From: Mesoterricola sediminis
GTDB taxonomy: Bacteria > Acidobacteriota > Holophagae > Holophagales > Holophagaceae
Direction: 5' to 3'
NCBI RefSeq assembly: GCF_030295425.1
Contig: NZ_AP027081.1
Span: forward strand, 4,422,001-4,486,000
Length of the DNA stretch: 64,000 bases
Below, piece by piece: positions 1 to 8,754 of this stretch. The first letter of the stretch is position 1. Each line of letters opens with the position of its first letter. The notes beneath the pieces are model-generated. The model had not been told where the DNA came from, did no database searches, and saw nothing but the letters and a program-made list of their open reading frames with translations. The position numbers and the translations under genes were made by a program.

Positions 1-331
1 GGTTGAAGTCGACCCGGGCGAAGAGGTCCTCGATCTCCTTGCCGGAGAAGCCGCCCGCCATGAGGGCGCCCATCAGGGAGCCGGCGCTGGTCCCCGCGAC
101 CCCGTCGATGGAGAGGCCCACCTCCTCCATGCGCTGGAGGACGCCGATGTGGGCCACGCCGCGGGCCCCGCCCCCGGAGAGGGCGAGGACCACCTTCGGC
201 CTGCCGGGAACCTCCACCCGCGGCGAGAAGGTGAACACCATGTCCGGCGGGATCACCGTCACGTCGATGCAGGGCGCGGGCTCCTGCGCGGCGAGGGCGG
301 CCGCCGCGAGCAGGGCCGCGAGGAACCTCAT
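1..331 (-). CDS. Patatin-like phospholipase, 5' part only
   Basis: The gene starts at 331 on the minus strand and runs off the left edge, so only about 110 N-terminal residues are visible. It begins with a short hydrophobic, Ala-rich segment (MRFLAALLAAAALAAQ) that looks like a signal peptide. Next come the two patatin hallmarks: the glycine-rich oxyanion-hole segment LALSGGGARGVAHIGVL and the nucleophile elbow GTSAG (GxSxG). The catalytic Asp lies outside the window. Its ATG overlaps the rph stop codon (ATGA), so it is probably co-transcribed and translationally coupled with rph. The family comprises lipid acyl hydrolases; substrate and final location (periplasm or outer membrane) cannot be told from this fragment. 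Confidence 0.85.
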   Translation of the reverse strand, partial: MRFLAALLAAAALAAQEPAPCIDVTVIPPDMVFTFSPRVEVPGRPKVVLALSGGGARGVAHIGVLQRMEEVGLSIDGVAGTSAGSLMGALMAGGFSGKEIEDLFARVDFN

Positions 332-1059
332 GCGCGGGCGATCGCCTCGAGCTGGGCGTCCATGAAGGAGGCGCATCCGGTCAACCCCAGGTCCAGGAGG
401 TCCAGGGCCTCGGCCCGGGTGAAGCTGCGCCCCTCCCCCGTGGACTGGAACTCCACGATGTCGGGGACGTCCTCCACCCGGCCCGCGGGCCGGGACGCGA
501 CCAGGTTGCAATCCACCGCGGCACGGTGGTCCTCCTCGTATTCCAGATCCAGGATGAGGCCCTGGCGAAGGCCGGGGCCTGCCTCCAGGATACCCACGCT
601 CACGGCCGAGACCTGGTTCTTCAGCGCACTTTCCAGCCCGCGGGCCTTGAGGGCCAGGGCCAGGGCCACCCAGGCCCCGGTGATGGAGGCGCAGCGGGTG
701 CCGCCGTCCGCGTTCAGGACGTCGCAGTCGAGGGTGAGCTGGCGCTCCCCGAGCCGGGCCAGGTCCACGGCCTGGCGCAGGCTCCGGCCGATGAGGCGCT
801 GGATCTCCACGGTGCGCCCCTGCTGGCGGCCCTTGGCGGCCTCGCGCGCGTTGCGGGTGTGGGTGCTGCGGGGCAGCATCCCGTACTCGGACGTGATCCA
901 GCCCGTGCCCCGGCCCTTCATCCAGTCGGGCACACGATCCTCCAGGCTCGCCGAGCAGAGCACGTGGGTGTTCCCGAGGCGGACGAGGCAGGAGCCCTCC
1001 GCATGGACCTGCACACCGGTCTCGAAGGCGATCCGCCTTGTTTCTCCCTGAAGTCTCAT
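328..1059 (-). CDS. rph: Ribonuclease PH
   Basis: The 243-residue product has the full length of RNase PH, a phosphorolytic 3'-5' exoribonuclease that trims tRNA 3' ends. Visible family features are LGNTHVLCSASLE near the N terminus, the RQAVDLARLGERQLTLDCDV block and the phosphate-site region DGGTRCASITGAWVAL. The C-terminal LDLGLTGCASFMDAQLEAI is typical of the family. It lies 4 nt downstream of rpiB and overlaps the patatin gene by 4 nt, so rpiB-rph-patatin look like one minus-strand operon. Nothing is unusual in the sequence. Confidence 0.95.
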   Translation of the reverse strand: MRLQGETRRIAFETGVQVHAEGSCLVRLGNTHVLCSASLEDRVPDWMKGRGTGWITSEYGMLPRSTHTRNAREAAKGRQQGRTVEIQRLIGRSLRQAVDLARLGERQLTLDCDVLNADGGTRCASITGAWVALALALKARGLESALKNQVSAVSVGILEAGPGLRQGLILDLEYEEDHRAAVDCNLVASRPAGRVEDVPDIVEFQSTGEGRSFTRAEALDLLDLGLTGCASFMDAQLEAIARA

Positions 1060-1063
1060 GGTC

Positions 1064-1492
1064 TCAGGCCTCCGGTTCGATCTTTTTCACCCGATTTTCG
1101 TGCCGCCCCCCTTCGAAGGGGGTTTCCAGGAAGATTTTGAGGTAGTATTCAGCTTGTAGCGGATCCGTCAGCCGCTGGCCGAAAGCGATGGCGTTAGCGT
1201 CATTGTGCATCCTGGCGAGGCTGGCGTGCTCTGGTGAAGTCACCAGGGCGCAACGGACGCCCCTGTGGCGATTGGCTGCGATGCTGATGCCGATGCCCGA
1301 TCCGCATACGAGAACGAGGCGCTCCCACTTGTCCATACCTTCCGCAGCCCGGTGCGCGAAATCCGGATAATCCACAGAGGCGTGGCCATCGGTGCCAAAG
1401 TCCACCGCTTCGTGACCCTGGGCCTGGGCCCAAGCCTTCAGGCGCTCCTTGAGGTCGTAACCTGCATGATCGCTACCAAAGCCGATTTTCAT
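1064..1492 (-). CDS. rpiB: Ribose-5-phosphate isomerase B
   Basis: The 142-residue protein is a RpiB/LacAB-type isomerase interconverting ribose 5-phosphate and ribulose 5-phosphate in the pentose phosphate pathway. Diagnostic segments are IGFGSDHAGYDLKERL at the N terminus, the catalytic-loop region LVCGSGIGISIAANRHRGVRCA and HNDANAIAFGQRL. An AAGGGAG Shine-Dalgarno sits a few bases before the ATG. The start lies only 30 bp from the divergent helicase start at 1523, so the two promoters must share or overlap that short gap. It is followed closely by rph. Confidence 0.95.
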   Translation of the reverse strand: MKIGFGSDHAGYDLKERLKAWAQAQGHEAVDFGTDGHASVDYPDFAHRAAEGMDKWERLVLVCGSGIGISIAANRHRGVRCALVTSPEHASLARMHNDANAIAFGQRLTDPLQAEYYLKIFLETPFEGGRHENRVKKIEPEA

Positions 1493-1522
1493 AAATTCAC
1501 TCCCTTACAAGAGGGTAACTGA

Positions 1523-4500
1523 ATGGCCCGGCCCATCCTCCAGTATCGTCCCCTGGACCGGGGATTCCTCCTTTGCCTGCCCGGTGAGGGGGGAAGCCAC
1601 GCGTGGCAGCGGACGCTGCGGAGCCTTCCCGGCAACCTCCACGGCCGGGACCGCCTGACGCCGGCCCGGGCCCGGCTCTTCCTGCCCGACTCGACCCTGG
1701 TCGACACCCACACGGTGCCCCTCCGCTGGCAGCGGGCCCTGCCCTGGCTGGCCTCCATGCCCACCGACCCGGAGCGGGTGGGGGGCAGCCTCGCCTTCTG
1801 GGCCTCGGCCCTGCGCCTCCTCCAGTCCCTCGTCCTCCGCGGCGCCCTCCTGCCCCAGCTCGACACCCGGGGCAACCCGTGGCGCGCCACGTGGGGCATC
1901 AGCCTCACGAGCCCCGCGGACCGCCAGGCCCTGGACGCGCTCCTCAAGGCCATGCCCCCGTCCGTCCTCGCCTTCCCCGAGGCCGACGGCTGGATCTTCA
2001 CCAAGGGCCTCGCCCTGGGCACCCTCGACACGGAAGAGGTGGACGACGACCTGGCCCAGCCGCCCGGGGCCGCCTTCGTGCTGCGGGCCTTCCTGGAGGA
2101 CGGCGCCGACTTCCTGGTGCGCTTCGTGGCGGGCTCCCTCCGGCAGGGGGACGATCCCCGCCTCGCCCTCATCCACCGGCTCCGCGGCCACAAGCGGGAC
2201 CGGCTGCCCTGGGACGAGCGCCTCATGGTGGCCCTCAGCCACCCCATGAATGAATTTCCCACCATCGGGGTTACCGAGCGCACGCTCGGAGAGCAGCTCG
2301 AGCAGTGGAGCGAGGGCGCCCGGGTCCAGTGGATCCGGCCGAGCCTCAAGCTGGAGGCGCCCCCGGTGCCCCCCGGCAAGGACGCCATCCAGGAAGCCGA
2401 CCGCCTGTCCGAAGCGGGCTGGATCCTCCGGGTGGGCCTGGAGACCCAGGACGGGGACGAGATCCCCGTGGCCCGGCTCTGGGCCTCGTCCACGGAGCCG
2501 GAGGTCCTGGAGGCCCGCAAGGTCCTCCTCCGGGGCCTGGCCCGGGCCGTGCCCTTCTTCCCGCCCCTGGGCGGGGCCCTCGCGGGCAAACAACCGGATG
2601 ACCTTCCCCTCCTGCCCGCCGAGGCCTGGCAGTTCCTGACCAAAGGCGCCACCCAGCTCAAGGAGGCGGGTTTCCTCGTCCACATCCCCGAAGCCCTGGC
2701 CGAGTTCGGCGGCGCCCGCCGCCTCCGCGCCAAGGTGAAGCTGGGCGCCCGTCGACTCGATGGGGGCGCCGGGGCCGGGCCCGCCGCCCAGGAGGGCCTG
2801 GAGGGGGCCGTGTCCGCGGATTGGTCCCTCATGCTGGGCGACGACACCCTGGACCTCCAGGACTTCGCCCAGATGGCCAGCCTGAAGCACCCGCTCGTGG
2901 CCTGGAAGGGCAAGTGGGTGGCCCTGGATCCGGAGACCCTCAAGCAGATCACCCAGGTCATCCAGGCCAGCCGCGGCGCCGGCTTCGAGAGCATGAGCAA
3001 GGGGGAGGCGCTGGCCGCAGCCCTCACCGGCAGCGCGCACATCCCCGGCGTCTCCGAGGCCATCGAGGTCGAGGTCGCGGGCGATTTCGGCGCGGCCCTG
3101 GAGGATCTCAAGGTCCTGCCCGACAAGCCCATCACCCAGCCCGCGGCCTTCAAGGGCCAGCTCCGCCCGTACCAGCTCCGGGGCCTCGCCTGGCTCGAGG
3201 GGCTCTGCCGGCTCGGCCTGGGCGGCATCCTCGCCGACGACATGGGCCTGGGCAAGACCATCGAGGTCCTCGCCCTCCTCCTGCATCGCCAGCAGCGCGA
3301 TCCCCACGCCGGGGACCCGACCCTGCTGGTGTGCCCCACCTCCCTCCTGGGCAACTGGGAGCGCGAGATCGCCAAGTTCGCCCCGACCCTGCCCTTCTTC
3401 GTCCACCACGGCAACAACCGGGACAGCCTGCCGAAGCACTTCAAGCCCCACACCATCGTCCTCACCACGTACGGCGTCGTCCGGCGGGAGGAGGACGTGT
3501 TCGCGGCCCGCAACTGGTCCATGGTGGTCGTCGACGAGGCCCAGGCCATCAAGAACCCCGGCTCCCACCAGGCCAAGGCCGTCCGGAAGCTGCGGGCGCC
3601 CTTCAAGCTGGCCCTCACCGGCACGCCCATCGAGAACCGCCTGCTGGAGCTCTGGTCGATCCTCGCCTTCGCCCTGCCCGGCTACCTCGGGAACGAAGGC
3701 CGGTTCAAGGACCAGTTCGCCGCCCCCATCGAGAAGTACCGGGACCCCGACGCCGCCCTGGAGCTGCGCCAGCGGGTCGGGCCCTTCATCCTCCGCCGCC
3801 TGAAGACGGACCGGTCCATCATCCAGGACCTCCCCGACAAGCAGGAGATGAAGGTCTACACCCAGCTCTCCCGCGAACAGGCCCTCCTGTACCAGGGCCG
3901 GGTCGAGCAGATGGAGAAGGACCTCCAGGCCGCCCAGGGCATCGAGCGGCGCGGGCGCATCCTCGCCCTCCTCACCCACCTCAAGCAGATCTGCAACCAC
4001 CCGAGCCAGTTCCTCAAGCAGACCGGCCCCTACAAGGGCCGCAGCGGCAAGCTCGAACGCCTCACCGAGATGCTCGAGGAGGTGCTCGCGAGCGGAGAAC
4101 GGGCCCTGGTCTTCACCCAATTCAAGGAGATGGGGGACCGCCTCCAGGTCCACCTGGCGGAGGTGCTCGGCTTCGAGCCCCCCTTCCTCCATGGCGGGAC
4201 CACCCGGGAGCAGCGCGACGAGATGGTCCGCACCTTCCAGGAGGACGCCGACGCGCCGCCCATCATGCTCCTCTCCCTCAAGGCCGGCGGCGTCGGCCTG
4301 AACCTCACCGCGGCCACCCACGTCTTCCACTTCGACCGCTGGTGGAACCCCGCCGTGGAGGACCAGGCGACGGACCGGACCTACCGCATCGGCCAGTCCC
4401 GGAACGTCCAGGTCCACAAGCTCATCACCATGGGGACCCTGGAGGAGAAGATCGACGCGCTGCTGGAATCCAAGCGGGATCTGGCGGACCGGGTCGTCGG

Positions 4501-4744
4501 CACGGGGGAGGGCTGGCTCACCGAGCTGGACGACGACGCCCTGCGGCGCCTCGTCATCCTGGAGCCCGACGCCGACATCATGGGCGAGGACGAATCGGGC
4601 AACGGCTCCTCCGATGAGGGCGCGCCCCCCCGGGGGGACGACGGCGTCACGGAAGAGACCCTCGAGGACCTCCTCCCCGCCCGCACCCGCACTCCGGTCC
4701 GGCGCAAGCCCAAGACCGCCGCCAGGAAGGGGGTGCTGTCGTGA
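1523..4744 (+). CDS. SNF2-family DEAD/DEAH-box helicase
   Basis: This is a 1073-residue Swi2/Snf2 ATPase. About 500 N-terminal residues form a bacterial SNF2-associated region. The helicase core starts near residue 550 (LRPYQLRGLAWLE); Walker A ADDMGLGKT is near 571, the Walker B box DEAQ near 671, motif III as LTGTPIENR, and motif VI as DRTYRIGQSRNVQVHKL near 950. The C-terminal 60 residues are acidic then basic and probably disordered. It overlaps the SWIM gene (GTGA at 4741), so the two are coupled. A comparable SNF2/SWIM pair is ywqA/ywqB in Bacillus. The family translocates on DNA and remodels protein-DNA complexes; the target here is unknown. Confidence 0.92.
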   Translation: MARPILQYRPLDRGFLLCLPGEGGSHAWQRTLRSLPGNLHGRDRLTPARARLFLPDSTLVDTHTVPLRWQRALPWLASMPTDPERVGGSLAFWASALRLLQSLVLRGALLPQLDTRGNPWRATWGISLTSPADRQALDALLKAMPPSVLAFPEADGWIFTKGLALGTLDTEEVDDDLAQPPGAAFVLRAFLEDGADFLVRFVAGSLRQGDDPRLALIHRLRGHKRDRLPWDERLMVALSHPMNEFPTIGVTERTLGEQLEQWSEGARVQWIRPSLKLEAPPVPPGKDAIQEADRLSEAGWILRVGLETQDGDEIPVARLWASSTEPEVLEARKVLLRGLARAVPFFPPLGGALAGKQPDDLPLLPAEAWQFLTKGATQLKEAGFLVHIPEALAEFGGARRLRAKVKLGARRLDGGAGAGPAAQEGLEGAVSADWSLMLGDDTLDLQDFAQMASLKHPLVAWKGKWVALDPETLKQITQVIQASRGAGFESMSKGEALAAALTGSAHIPGVSEAIEVEVAGDFGAALEDLKVLPDKPITQPAAFKGQLRPYQLRGLAWLEGLCRLGLGGILADDMGLGKTIEVLALLLHRQQRDPHAGDPTLLVCPTSLLGNWEREIAKFAPTLPFFVHHGNNRDSLPKHFKPHTIVLTTYGVVRREEDVFAARNWSMVVVDEAQAIKNPGSHQAKAVRKLRAPFKLALTGTPIENRLLELWSILAFALPGYLGNEGRFKDQFAAPIEKYRDPDAALELRQRVGPFILRRLKTDRSIIQDLPDKQEMKVYTQLSREQALLYQGRVEQMEKDLQAAQGIERRGRILALLTHLKQICNHPSQFLKQTGPYKGRSGKLERLTEMLEEVLASGERALVFTQFKEMGDRLQVHLAEVLGFEPPFLHGGTTREQRDEMVRTFQEDADAPPIMLLSLKAGGVGLNLTAATHVFHFDRWWNPAVEDQATDRTYRIGQSRNVQVHKLITMGTLEEKIDALLESKRDLADRVVGTGEGWLTELDDDALRRLVILEPDADIMGEDESGNGSSDEGAPPRGDDGVTEETLEDLLPARTRTPVRRKPKTAARKGVLS

Positions 4745-5703
4745 ACACCCTGAGCGAGCGTTTCGGCACCACGTGGTGGGGCCGCCTCTGGATCCACGCC
4801 CTGGAGCAGCTGGGCGACGACTTCGAGAACCGCCTGCCCCGCGGGAAGAAGTACGCCGAGGAGGGCGCGGTGAGCCACTTCACCGTCAGCCCCGGCGAGA
4901 TCCAGGCCAAGGTCCACGGCCGCAAGACCTACAACGTCACCCTCGGCCTGCCGGCCCTCAGCGCCACCCAGTGGGAGAAGGCCCTCGAGCGGATCCACGC
5001 CGAAAGCCGGTTCGTGGCCTCCCTCCTGGCCGGCGAGATGCCCCAGGGCCTGGACGAGACCTTCCGCGAGGCCGGGGCCAGCCTCTACCCCCGGGTGCCG
5101 AAGGAGCTCCAGACGCACTGCGACTGCCCCGACTGGGCGAACCCCTGCAAGCACGTGGCCGCGGTGTGCTACATCATGGCCGAGGCCCTGGACCGGGACC
5201 CCTGGCTCCTCTTCGACCTGCGCGGCCGGACCCGGGAAGAGGTCCTGGAGGCCCTGCAGGCCCGCGTCGAGCCCGCCCAGCCCGCCCCCCGCAAGCGCGG
5301 GAGGCCGCGGAAGGAGGTCTCCGTCGTGGACCTGCTGGCCCGGCGTCACGAGATGGCCGAACCCTGGCTCCGCATGGACGAGGCCGTCTACGACGCCCCC
5401 AGGGCCGCGATCCCCGAGATCCCCATCCCCCGCGCCATCCCCCCGGATCCCTCCGTGTTCATCCAGCTGGGCCCCCTCCCCCACGCCCGGATCGAGACCA
5501 GCCTCTGCCTCGCGGCCCTCATGCACCGCACCGCCCAGGTCGTCCAGATCCAGATCGAGGAAGGGGTTGGTAACATGGAGGAGCCCGAGGGCGCGCCCCC
5601 CGAGCAGGGCCAGGCGCCCTCCCCCTTCGAAACGCCCATGCCCCCGCCCTCGAGCTCCAAGTCATGGCGCCACAACAAGAAGCGCCGCTGGGGCAAGGGC
5701 TGA
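4741..5703 (+). CDS. SWIM zinc-finger protein
   Basis: The GTG-started 320-residue protein begins inside the stop codon of the SNF2 gene. Residues 127-138 (CDCPDWANPCKH) give a complete SWIM motif (CxC...CxH) with zinc ligands C127, C129, C136 and H138. A basic KRGRPRK AT-hook-like stretch follows the domain, and the last 60 residues are Pro/Ser/Lys-rich. SWIM domains bind DNA or proteins. The tight coupling suggests this is the adaptor or DNA-binding partner of the upstream SNF2 motor, but that is inference from order and overlap. Confidence 0.85.
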   Translation: MNTLSERFGTTWWGRLWIHALEQLGDDFENRLPRGKKYAEEGAVSHFTVSPGEIQAKVHGRKTYNVTLGLPALSATQWEKALERIHAESRFVASLLAGEMPQGLDETFREAGASLYPRVPKELQTHCDCPDWANPCKHVAAVCYIMAEALDRDPWLLFDLRGRTREEVLEALQARVEPAQPAPRKRGRPRKEVSVVDLLARRHEMAEPWLRMDEAVYDAPRAAIPEIPIPRAIPPDPSVFIQLGPLPHARIETSLCLAALMHRTAQVVQIQIEEGVGNMEEPEGAPPEQGQAPSPFETPMPPPSSSKSWRHNKKRRWGKG

Positions 5704-5724
5704 GACCGGAACAAAGGAGCCGCC

Positions 5725-6111
5725 ATGAAGACCATCTCCACCTCCAGCGCCCCCGGCGCCATCGGTCCCTACTCCCAGGCCAAGGTCTGCGGAGGGTTCC
5801 TCTTCACCGCCGGCCAGATCCCCCTCGTCCCCGGGACCGCCGACCTGATCGCCGGCGGCATCGAGGCCCAGACCGAGCAGGTCATCCGGAACCTGGACGC
5901 GGTGATGGCCGCCGCAGGCACGGACTGGAGCCGGGTCGTCAAGACCACGGTCTTCCTCACGGACATGGGCGAATTCGCGGCCTTCAACGCGGTGTACGAG
6001 CGGATGCTGGGCGGCGCGAAGCCGGCCCGCAGCACCGTCCAGGTCGCCGCCCTTCCCAAGGGCGCCCGCGTGGAGATCGAGCTGGTCGCCGAGGCCGGCG
6101 CCGATGCGTGA
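5725..6111 (+). CDS. ridA: RidA-family enamine/imine deaminase
   Basis: At 128 residues this is the normal length of a RidA (YjgF/YER057c/UK114) protein. Signature segments are APGAIGPYSQAKV, LFTAGQIPL, VIRNLDAVMAAAG and the C-terminal ARSTVQVAALPKGARVEIE, which includes the Arg that binds the substrate carboxylate. RidA hydrolyses reactive 2-aminoacrylate-type intermediates released by PLP enzymes. It overlaps the following PLP-dependent cysteine-synthase-like gene by 8 nt, which fits detoxification of that enzyme's by-products. An AAAGGAG ribosome site lies just upstream of the ATG. Confidence 0.93.
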   Translation: MKTISTSSAPGAIGPYSQAKVCGGFLFTAGQIPLVPGTADLIAGGIEAQTEQVIRNLDAVMAAAGTDWSRVVKTTVFLTDMGEFAAFNAVYERMLGGAKPARSTVQVAALPKGARVEIELVAEAGADA

Positions 6112-7084
6112 CAAGCGCGTCTACGACAGCATCCTGGACGTCATCGGGAACACCCCCCTCGTGCGGCTCCACCGCATCACGGCCGGCATGCCCTTCCCCG
6201 TCTGGGCCAAGCTGGAATTCCTCAACCCCATGGGGAGCAGCAAGGACCGCATCGCCAAGTACCTGGTCGAGCAGGCCGAACGCACGGGCCGCCTGCACCC
6301 CGGCGACTGCATCCTCGAGAACTCCTCGGGCAACACGGCCATGGGCCTGGCCCTCATGGCCATCCAGAAGGGCTATCGCCTGAAGGCGGTCGTCCGGGAC
6401 CGCACCAGCAAGGAGAAGCTGGACCAGCTCTCCGCCCTGGGCGTGGACGTGGTGAAGGTGGACACGAGCCTGCCCCCCGAACACCCCGACAGCTACAACA
6501 ACATCACCCCCCGGCTCGCCCGGGAGATCCCCGACTGCTACTTCCCTGACCAGCACAACAACCGGGAGAACAACCAGTCCCACTACCTGGGCACCGGGCC
6601 CGAGCTGTGGGACCAGCTGGACGGCCAGATCGATGTCTTCGTGGCCGGCATGGGCACGGGCGGCACCGTCGGCGGCGTCGGCCGGTTCCTGAAGGAGCGC
6701 AACCCCGATGTGAAGATCGTGGCCGTGGACGTGGTGGGCTCCGTCTTCACCCGCTTCTTCCGCACCGGCGAACCCGGCCAGGCCGCGCCCTACCTCCTGG
6801 AGGGCCTGGGGGACGAGTTCCTGATCGGCACCGCCGATTTCTCCGTCATCGACGACATGGTCCAGGTGACCGACCGGGACGCCTTCCTCGCCGCCCGGGA
6901 ACTGGCCCGCACCGAGGGCCTGCTCGTGGGCGGGTCCAGCGGCGCCGTCATCCATGCCCTCCGCACGATCGCGCCGTCGATCCCCGAAGGGGCCCGGGTG
7001 GCCGTCCTCTTCCCCGACAGCGCGAGCCGGTACCTCAGCACCATCTTCAACGACGACTGGATGCGCGAAAAAGGCATGCTCTAG
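6104..7084 (+). CDS. PLP-dependent cysteine synthase / cystathionine beta-synthase-like enzyme
   Basis: The 326-residue protein is a fold-type II PLP enzyme. GNTPLV is at residues 15-20, the Schiff-base lysine lies in NPMGSSKDR (K47), the substrate loop is NSSGNTAMGLA, and a phosphate-binding glycine loop GMGTGGTVGGVG follows. There is no C-terminal CBS domain pair. It could be an O-acetylserine or O-phosphoserine sulfhydrylase or a short cystathionine beta-synthase; sequence alone does not decide. It is coupled to ridA by an 8-nt overlap. Its TAG stop lies in the CTAG at 7081-7084 that is also the target duplication of the mobile region that follows. Confidence 0.88.
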   Translation: MRDKRVYDSILDVIGNTPLVRLHRITAGMPFPVWAKLEFLNPMGSSKDRIAKYLVEQAERTGRLHPGDCILENSSGNTAMGLALMAIQKGYRLKAVVRDRTSKEKLDQLSALGVDVVKVDTSLPPEHPDSYNNITPRLAREIPDCYFPDQHNNRENNQSHYLGTGPELWDQLDGQIDVFVAGMGTGGTVGGVGRFLKERNPDVKIVAVDVVGSVFTRFFRTGEPGQAAPYLLEGLGDEFLIGTADFSVIDDMVQVTDRDAFLAARELARTEGLLVGGSSGAVIHALRTIAPSIPEGARVAVLFPDSASRYLSTIFNDDWMREKGML

Positions 7085-7152
7085 GGAGCGTTTGGCATCC
7101 CATGGGCAAAATGATCAGTTAGCCATCCCTGATTGGACCTTCCGAACACACC
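7085..7152. repeat. 68-bp MITE-like segment with IS5-type ends
   Basis: The segment begins GGAGCGTTTGGCAT and ends with the reverse complement of GGTGTGTTCGGAAG, and CTAG flanks both sides (7081-7084, 7153-7156). Its right half resembles the true right end at 9253-9284: both carry TTAGCCAT followed after a short gap by CGAACACACC and then CTAG. It is too short to code. It may be a non-autonomous mini-copy or two ends brought together by deletion. Confidence 0.5.
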
Positions 7153-7179
7153 CTAGGCTCAATACTGTCGGTACAAGCC

Positions 7180-7207
7180 TTGCCATGCCGCCTCGGTAGC
7201 CTATAGT
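7180..7207 (+). promoter_or_regulatory. Putative transposase promoter
   Basis: TTGCCA (7180-7185) and TATAGT (7202-7207) are separated by 16 bp and lie just before the AGAAGAGG ribosome site of the IS4-family transposase. The implied leader is very short, so this is a plausible but unproven promoter. Confidence 0.4.
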
Positions 7208-7224
7208 TGCAAGAAGAGGCGACC

Positions 7225-8548
7225 ATGGCGAGGACTGCGGCGACGCTCCCGGCAGGGAGTCGGATCACCGATTACATGAGCTTGGGGGTGGTGGCAAAGA
7301 CCTTCCCCCGAGCACACGTGGACGAGGTTCTAAAGCGCACAGGCAGGACCAGTGCGCGGCAACGGGACCTGCCCGCCCATGTCGTCGTCTACTACGTGAT
7401 CGCTCTCGCGTTATTCATGCAGGCTTCCTACGGTGAGGTGCTGCGATGCCTGCTGGAAGGCGTCCAATGGTTGATGGACAAGGCTGTCGAGCCGAAGGTC
7501 TCCCACAAATCCAGCATTTCCCAGGCCCGAATCCGACTTGGTTGGGAGCCGATGAAATTGCTTCACGACGAGATCGTCAAGCCGATCGCAACGCCTCAGA
7601 CACGTGGTGCCTGGTTTCGGGACTGGCGTCTGGTGAGCATTGACGGAAGCACCCTTGATGTTCCGGATGAGGCTGAGAAGGAGGAAGCCTTCGGATCTCT
7701 GGGGTCATCGCGAGGCAAAGTCGCATTCCCGAAGGTCCGGTTTGTTTGCCTCTGTGAGCTTGGGACCCATGTGATGTTCGGGAGTCGCGTAGATTCCTAT
7801 GAGGTCGGAGAGGTCACACTTGCGGAGGACGTGTTGCCCCTGCTCGAACCAGGGATGCTCTGCCTGGCCGATCGCGGATTCAATTGCTTCAAGCTATGGA
7901 AGTTGGCCCAAGGAACCGGGGCTGATCTCCTTTGGCGCCTGCGTAAGGACATGAACCTGCCCAGGGAGAAGCAACTGCAGGATGGAAGCTACCTGAGCAC
8001 CTTCTACGAGTATTGGTATGACCGGAAGAAGTCCACGAATGGAATTCGGGTCCGCGTTGTGGAATACACCCTGGATGGGATGGAGGGAGCGGAACCGATC
8101 TACCGCCTGGCGACTACCATCCTCGATCCAGAGAAAGCCCCAGCCAGGGAATTGGCTGCCCTCTATCACGAGCGATGGGAGATCGAGAGTGCGTTCGATG
8201 AATTGAAGACCCATCTCCGGGGTCGCCAGGTAACCCTTCGAAGCAAGACGCCTGACCTGGTCAGACAGGAGTTCTACGGGATGATGATGGCCCACTTTTC
8301 CATCCGCGGCCTGATGCATGAAGCGGCCCTGAAGGGGGATGTCGATCCCGATCGCTTATCGTTCCTGCACGCAGTTCGGGTGATTCGCCGCAAGCTGACG
8401 CGTTTCGCGTCTCTCCCCCCCTCGGGAGAGGCCGGCATTCCATCAGAGCGTCCTGTCTGAGCTGCTGAGCGAACCCGCAGGCTGTAGCCGCGACCGGATG
8501 AACCCCAGGGCCATCAAACGGAAGATGAGCAACTGGCCGACCCGACTA
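7225..8548 (+). pseudogene. IS4-family transposase, frameshifted near the C terminus
   Basis: The ATG at 7225 is preferred over an in-frame TTG at 7207 because AGAAGAGG lies 5 nt before it. The open frame gives 411 residues to the TGA at 8460. DDE residues are present: D140 (SIDGSTLD), D216 (CLADRGF) and E321 in YHERWEIESAFDELK, a perfect IS4 Y-R-E-K signature. After FASLPP the frame leaves the family: a run of seven C near 8415-8421 precedes a switch. In the +1 frame the expected ending continues as FHQSVLSELLSEPAGCSRD then MNPRAIKRKMSNWP. The reading frame is then cut at about 8548, where the IS5 remnant begins. It is probably inactive, or very recently mutated. Confidence 0.8.
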
Positions 8549-8618
8549 CGACAAAACGGCGCGAAGTTTCTCAGCCCAGGTGGCTTTGGCCTGCATCGTG
8601 ATCTGGCTGAGGCTATGA
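8549..8618 (+). pseudogene. IS5-family transposase, last 23 codons only
   Basis: This stretch encodes the extreme C terminus of an IS5-family transposase (DKTARSFSAQVALACIVIW) and is identical to 63643-63712 of the second element. Everything upstream of it has been replaced by the IS4-family sequence, so this is a truncated remnant. It marks the junction between the two nested elements. Confidence 0.85.
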
Positions 8619-8651
8619 GCGGAGGGTGACAAGCGTTCCGGATCCTCATTG

Positions 8652-8704
8652 ATCCTATGAAACGCGGAGGCGCGGAGGATCTCGCAGAGGGTCGCGGAGG
8701 AAAG
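8652..8704 (+). repeat. Left inverted-repeat arm of the GxxExxY cassette
   Basis: This arm contains ATCCTAT, then AACGCGGAGGCGCGGAGG, then an ATCTCGC-AGAGG-type tail. It pairs with 9119-9171 in inverted orientation: 25 consecutive bases match (8661-8685), and most of the rest agrees. The same arm recurs at 63746-63798. Confidence 0.85.
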
Positions 8705-8754
8705 CGCTCCTGGAACCTGCCACCTCCCAATGACACGTCCCAACGGGAGGCGTG

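Noticed and set aside
1505-4417. Long minus-strand ORF opposite the SNF2 gene, and similar long antisense frames at 24019-25746, 26912-28948, 41506-44199 and 44555-47302
   Set aside because: These are high-GC shadow frames: they have low-complexity Gly/Ala/Leu or Arg/Pro composition, no ribosome site, no domain, and lie opposite well-supported genes.
7085-7206. Left inverted repeat of the IS4-family element
   Set aside because: No sequence here is the reverse complement of anything near the 3' end of the IS4-family gene, which is itself cut off, so the ends of that element cannot be fixed.
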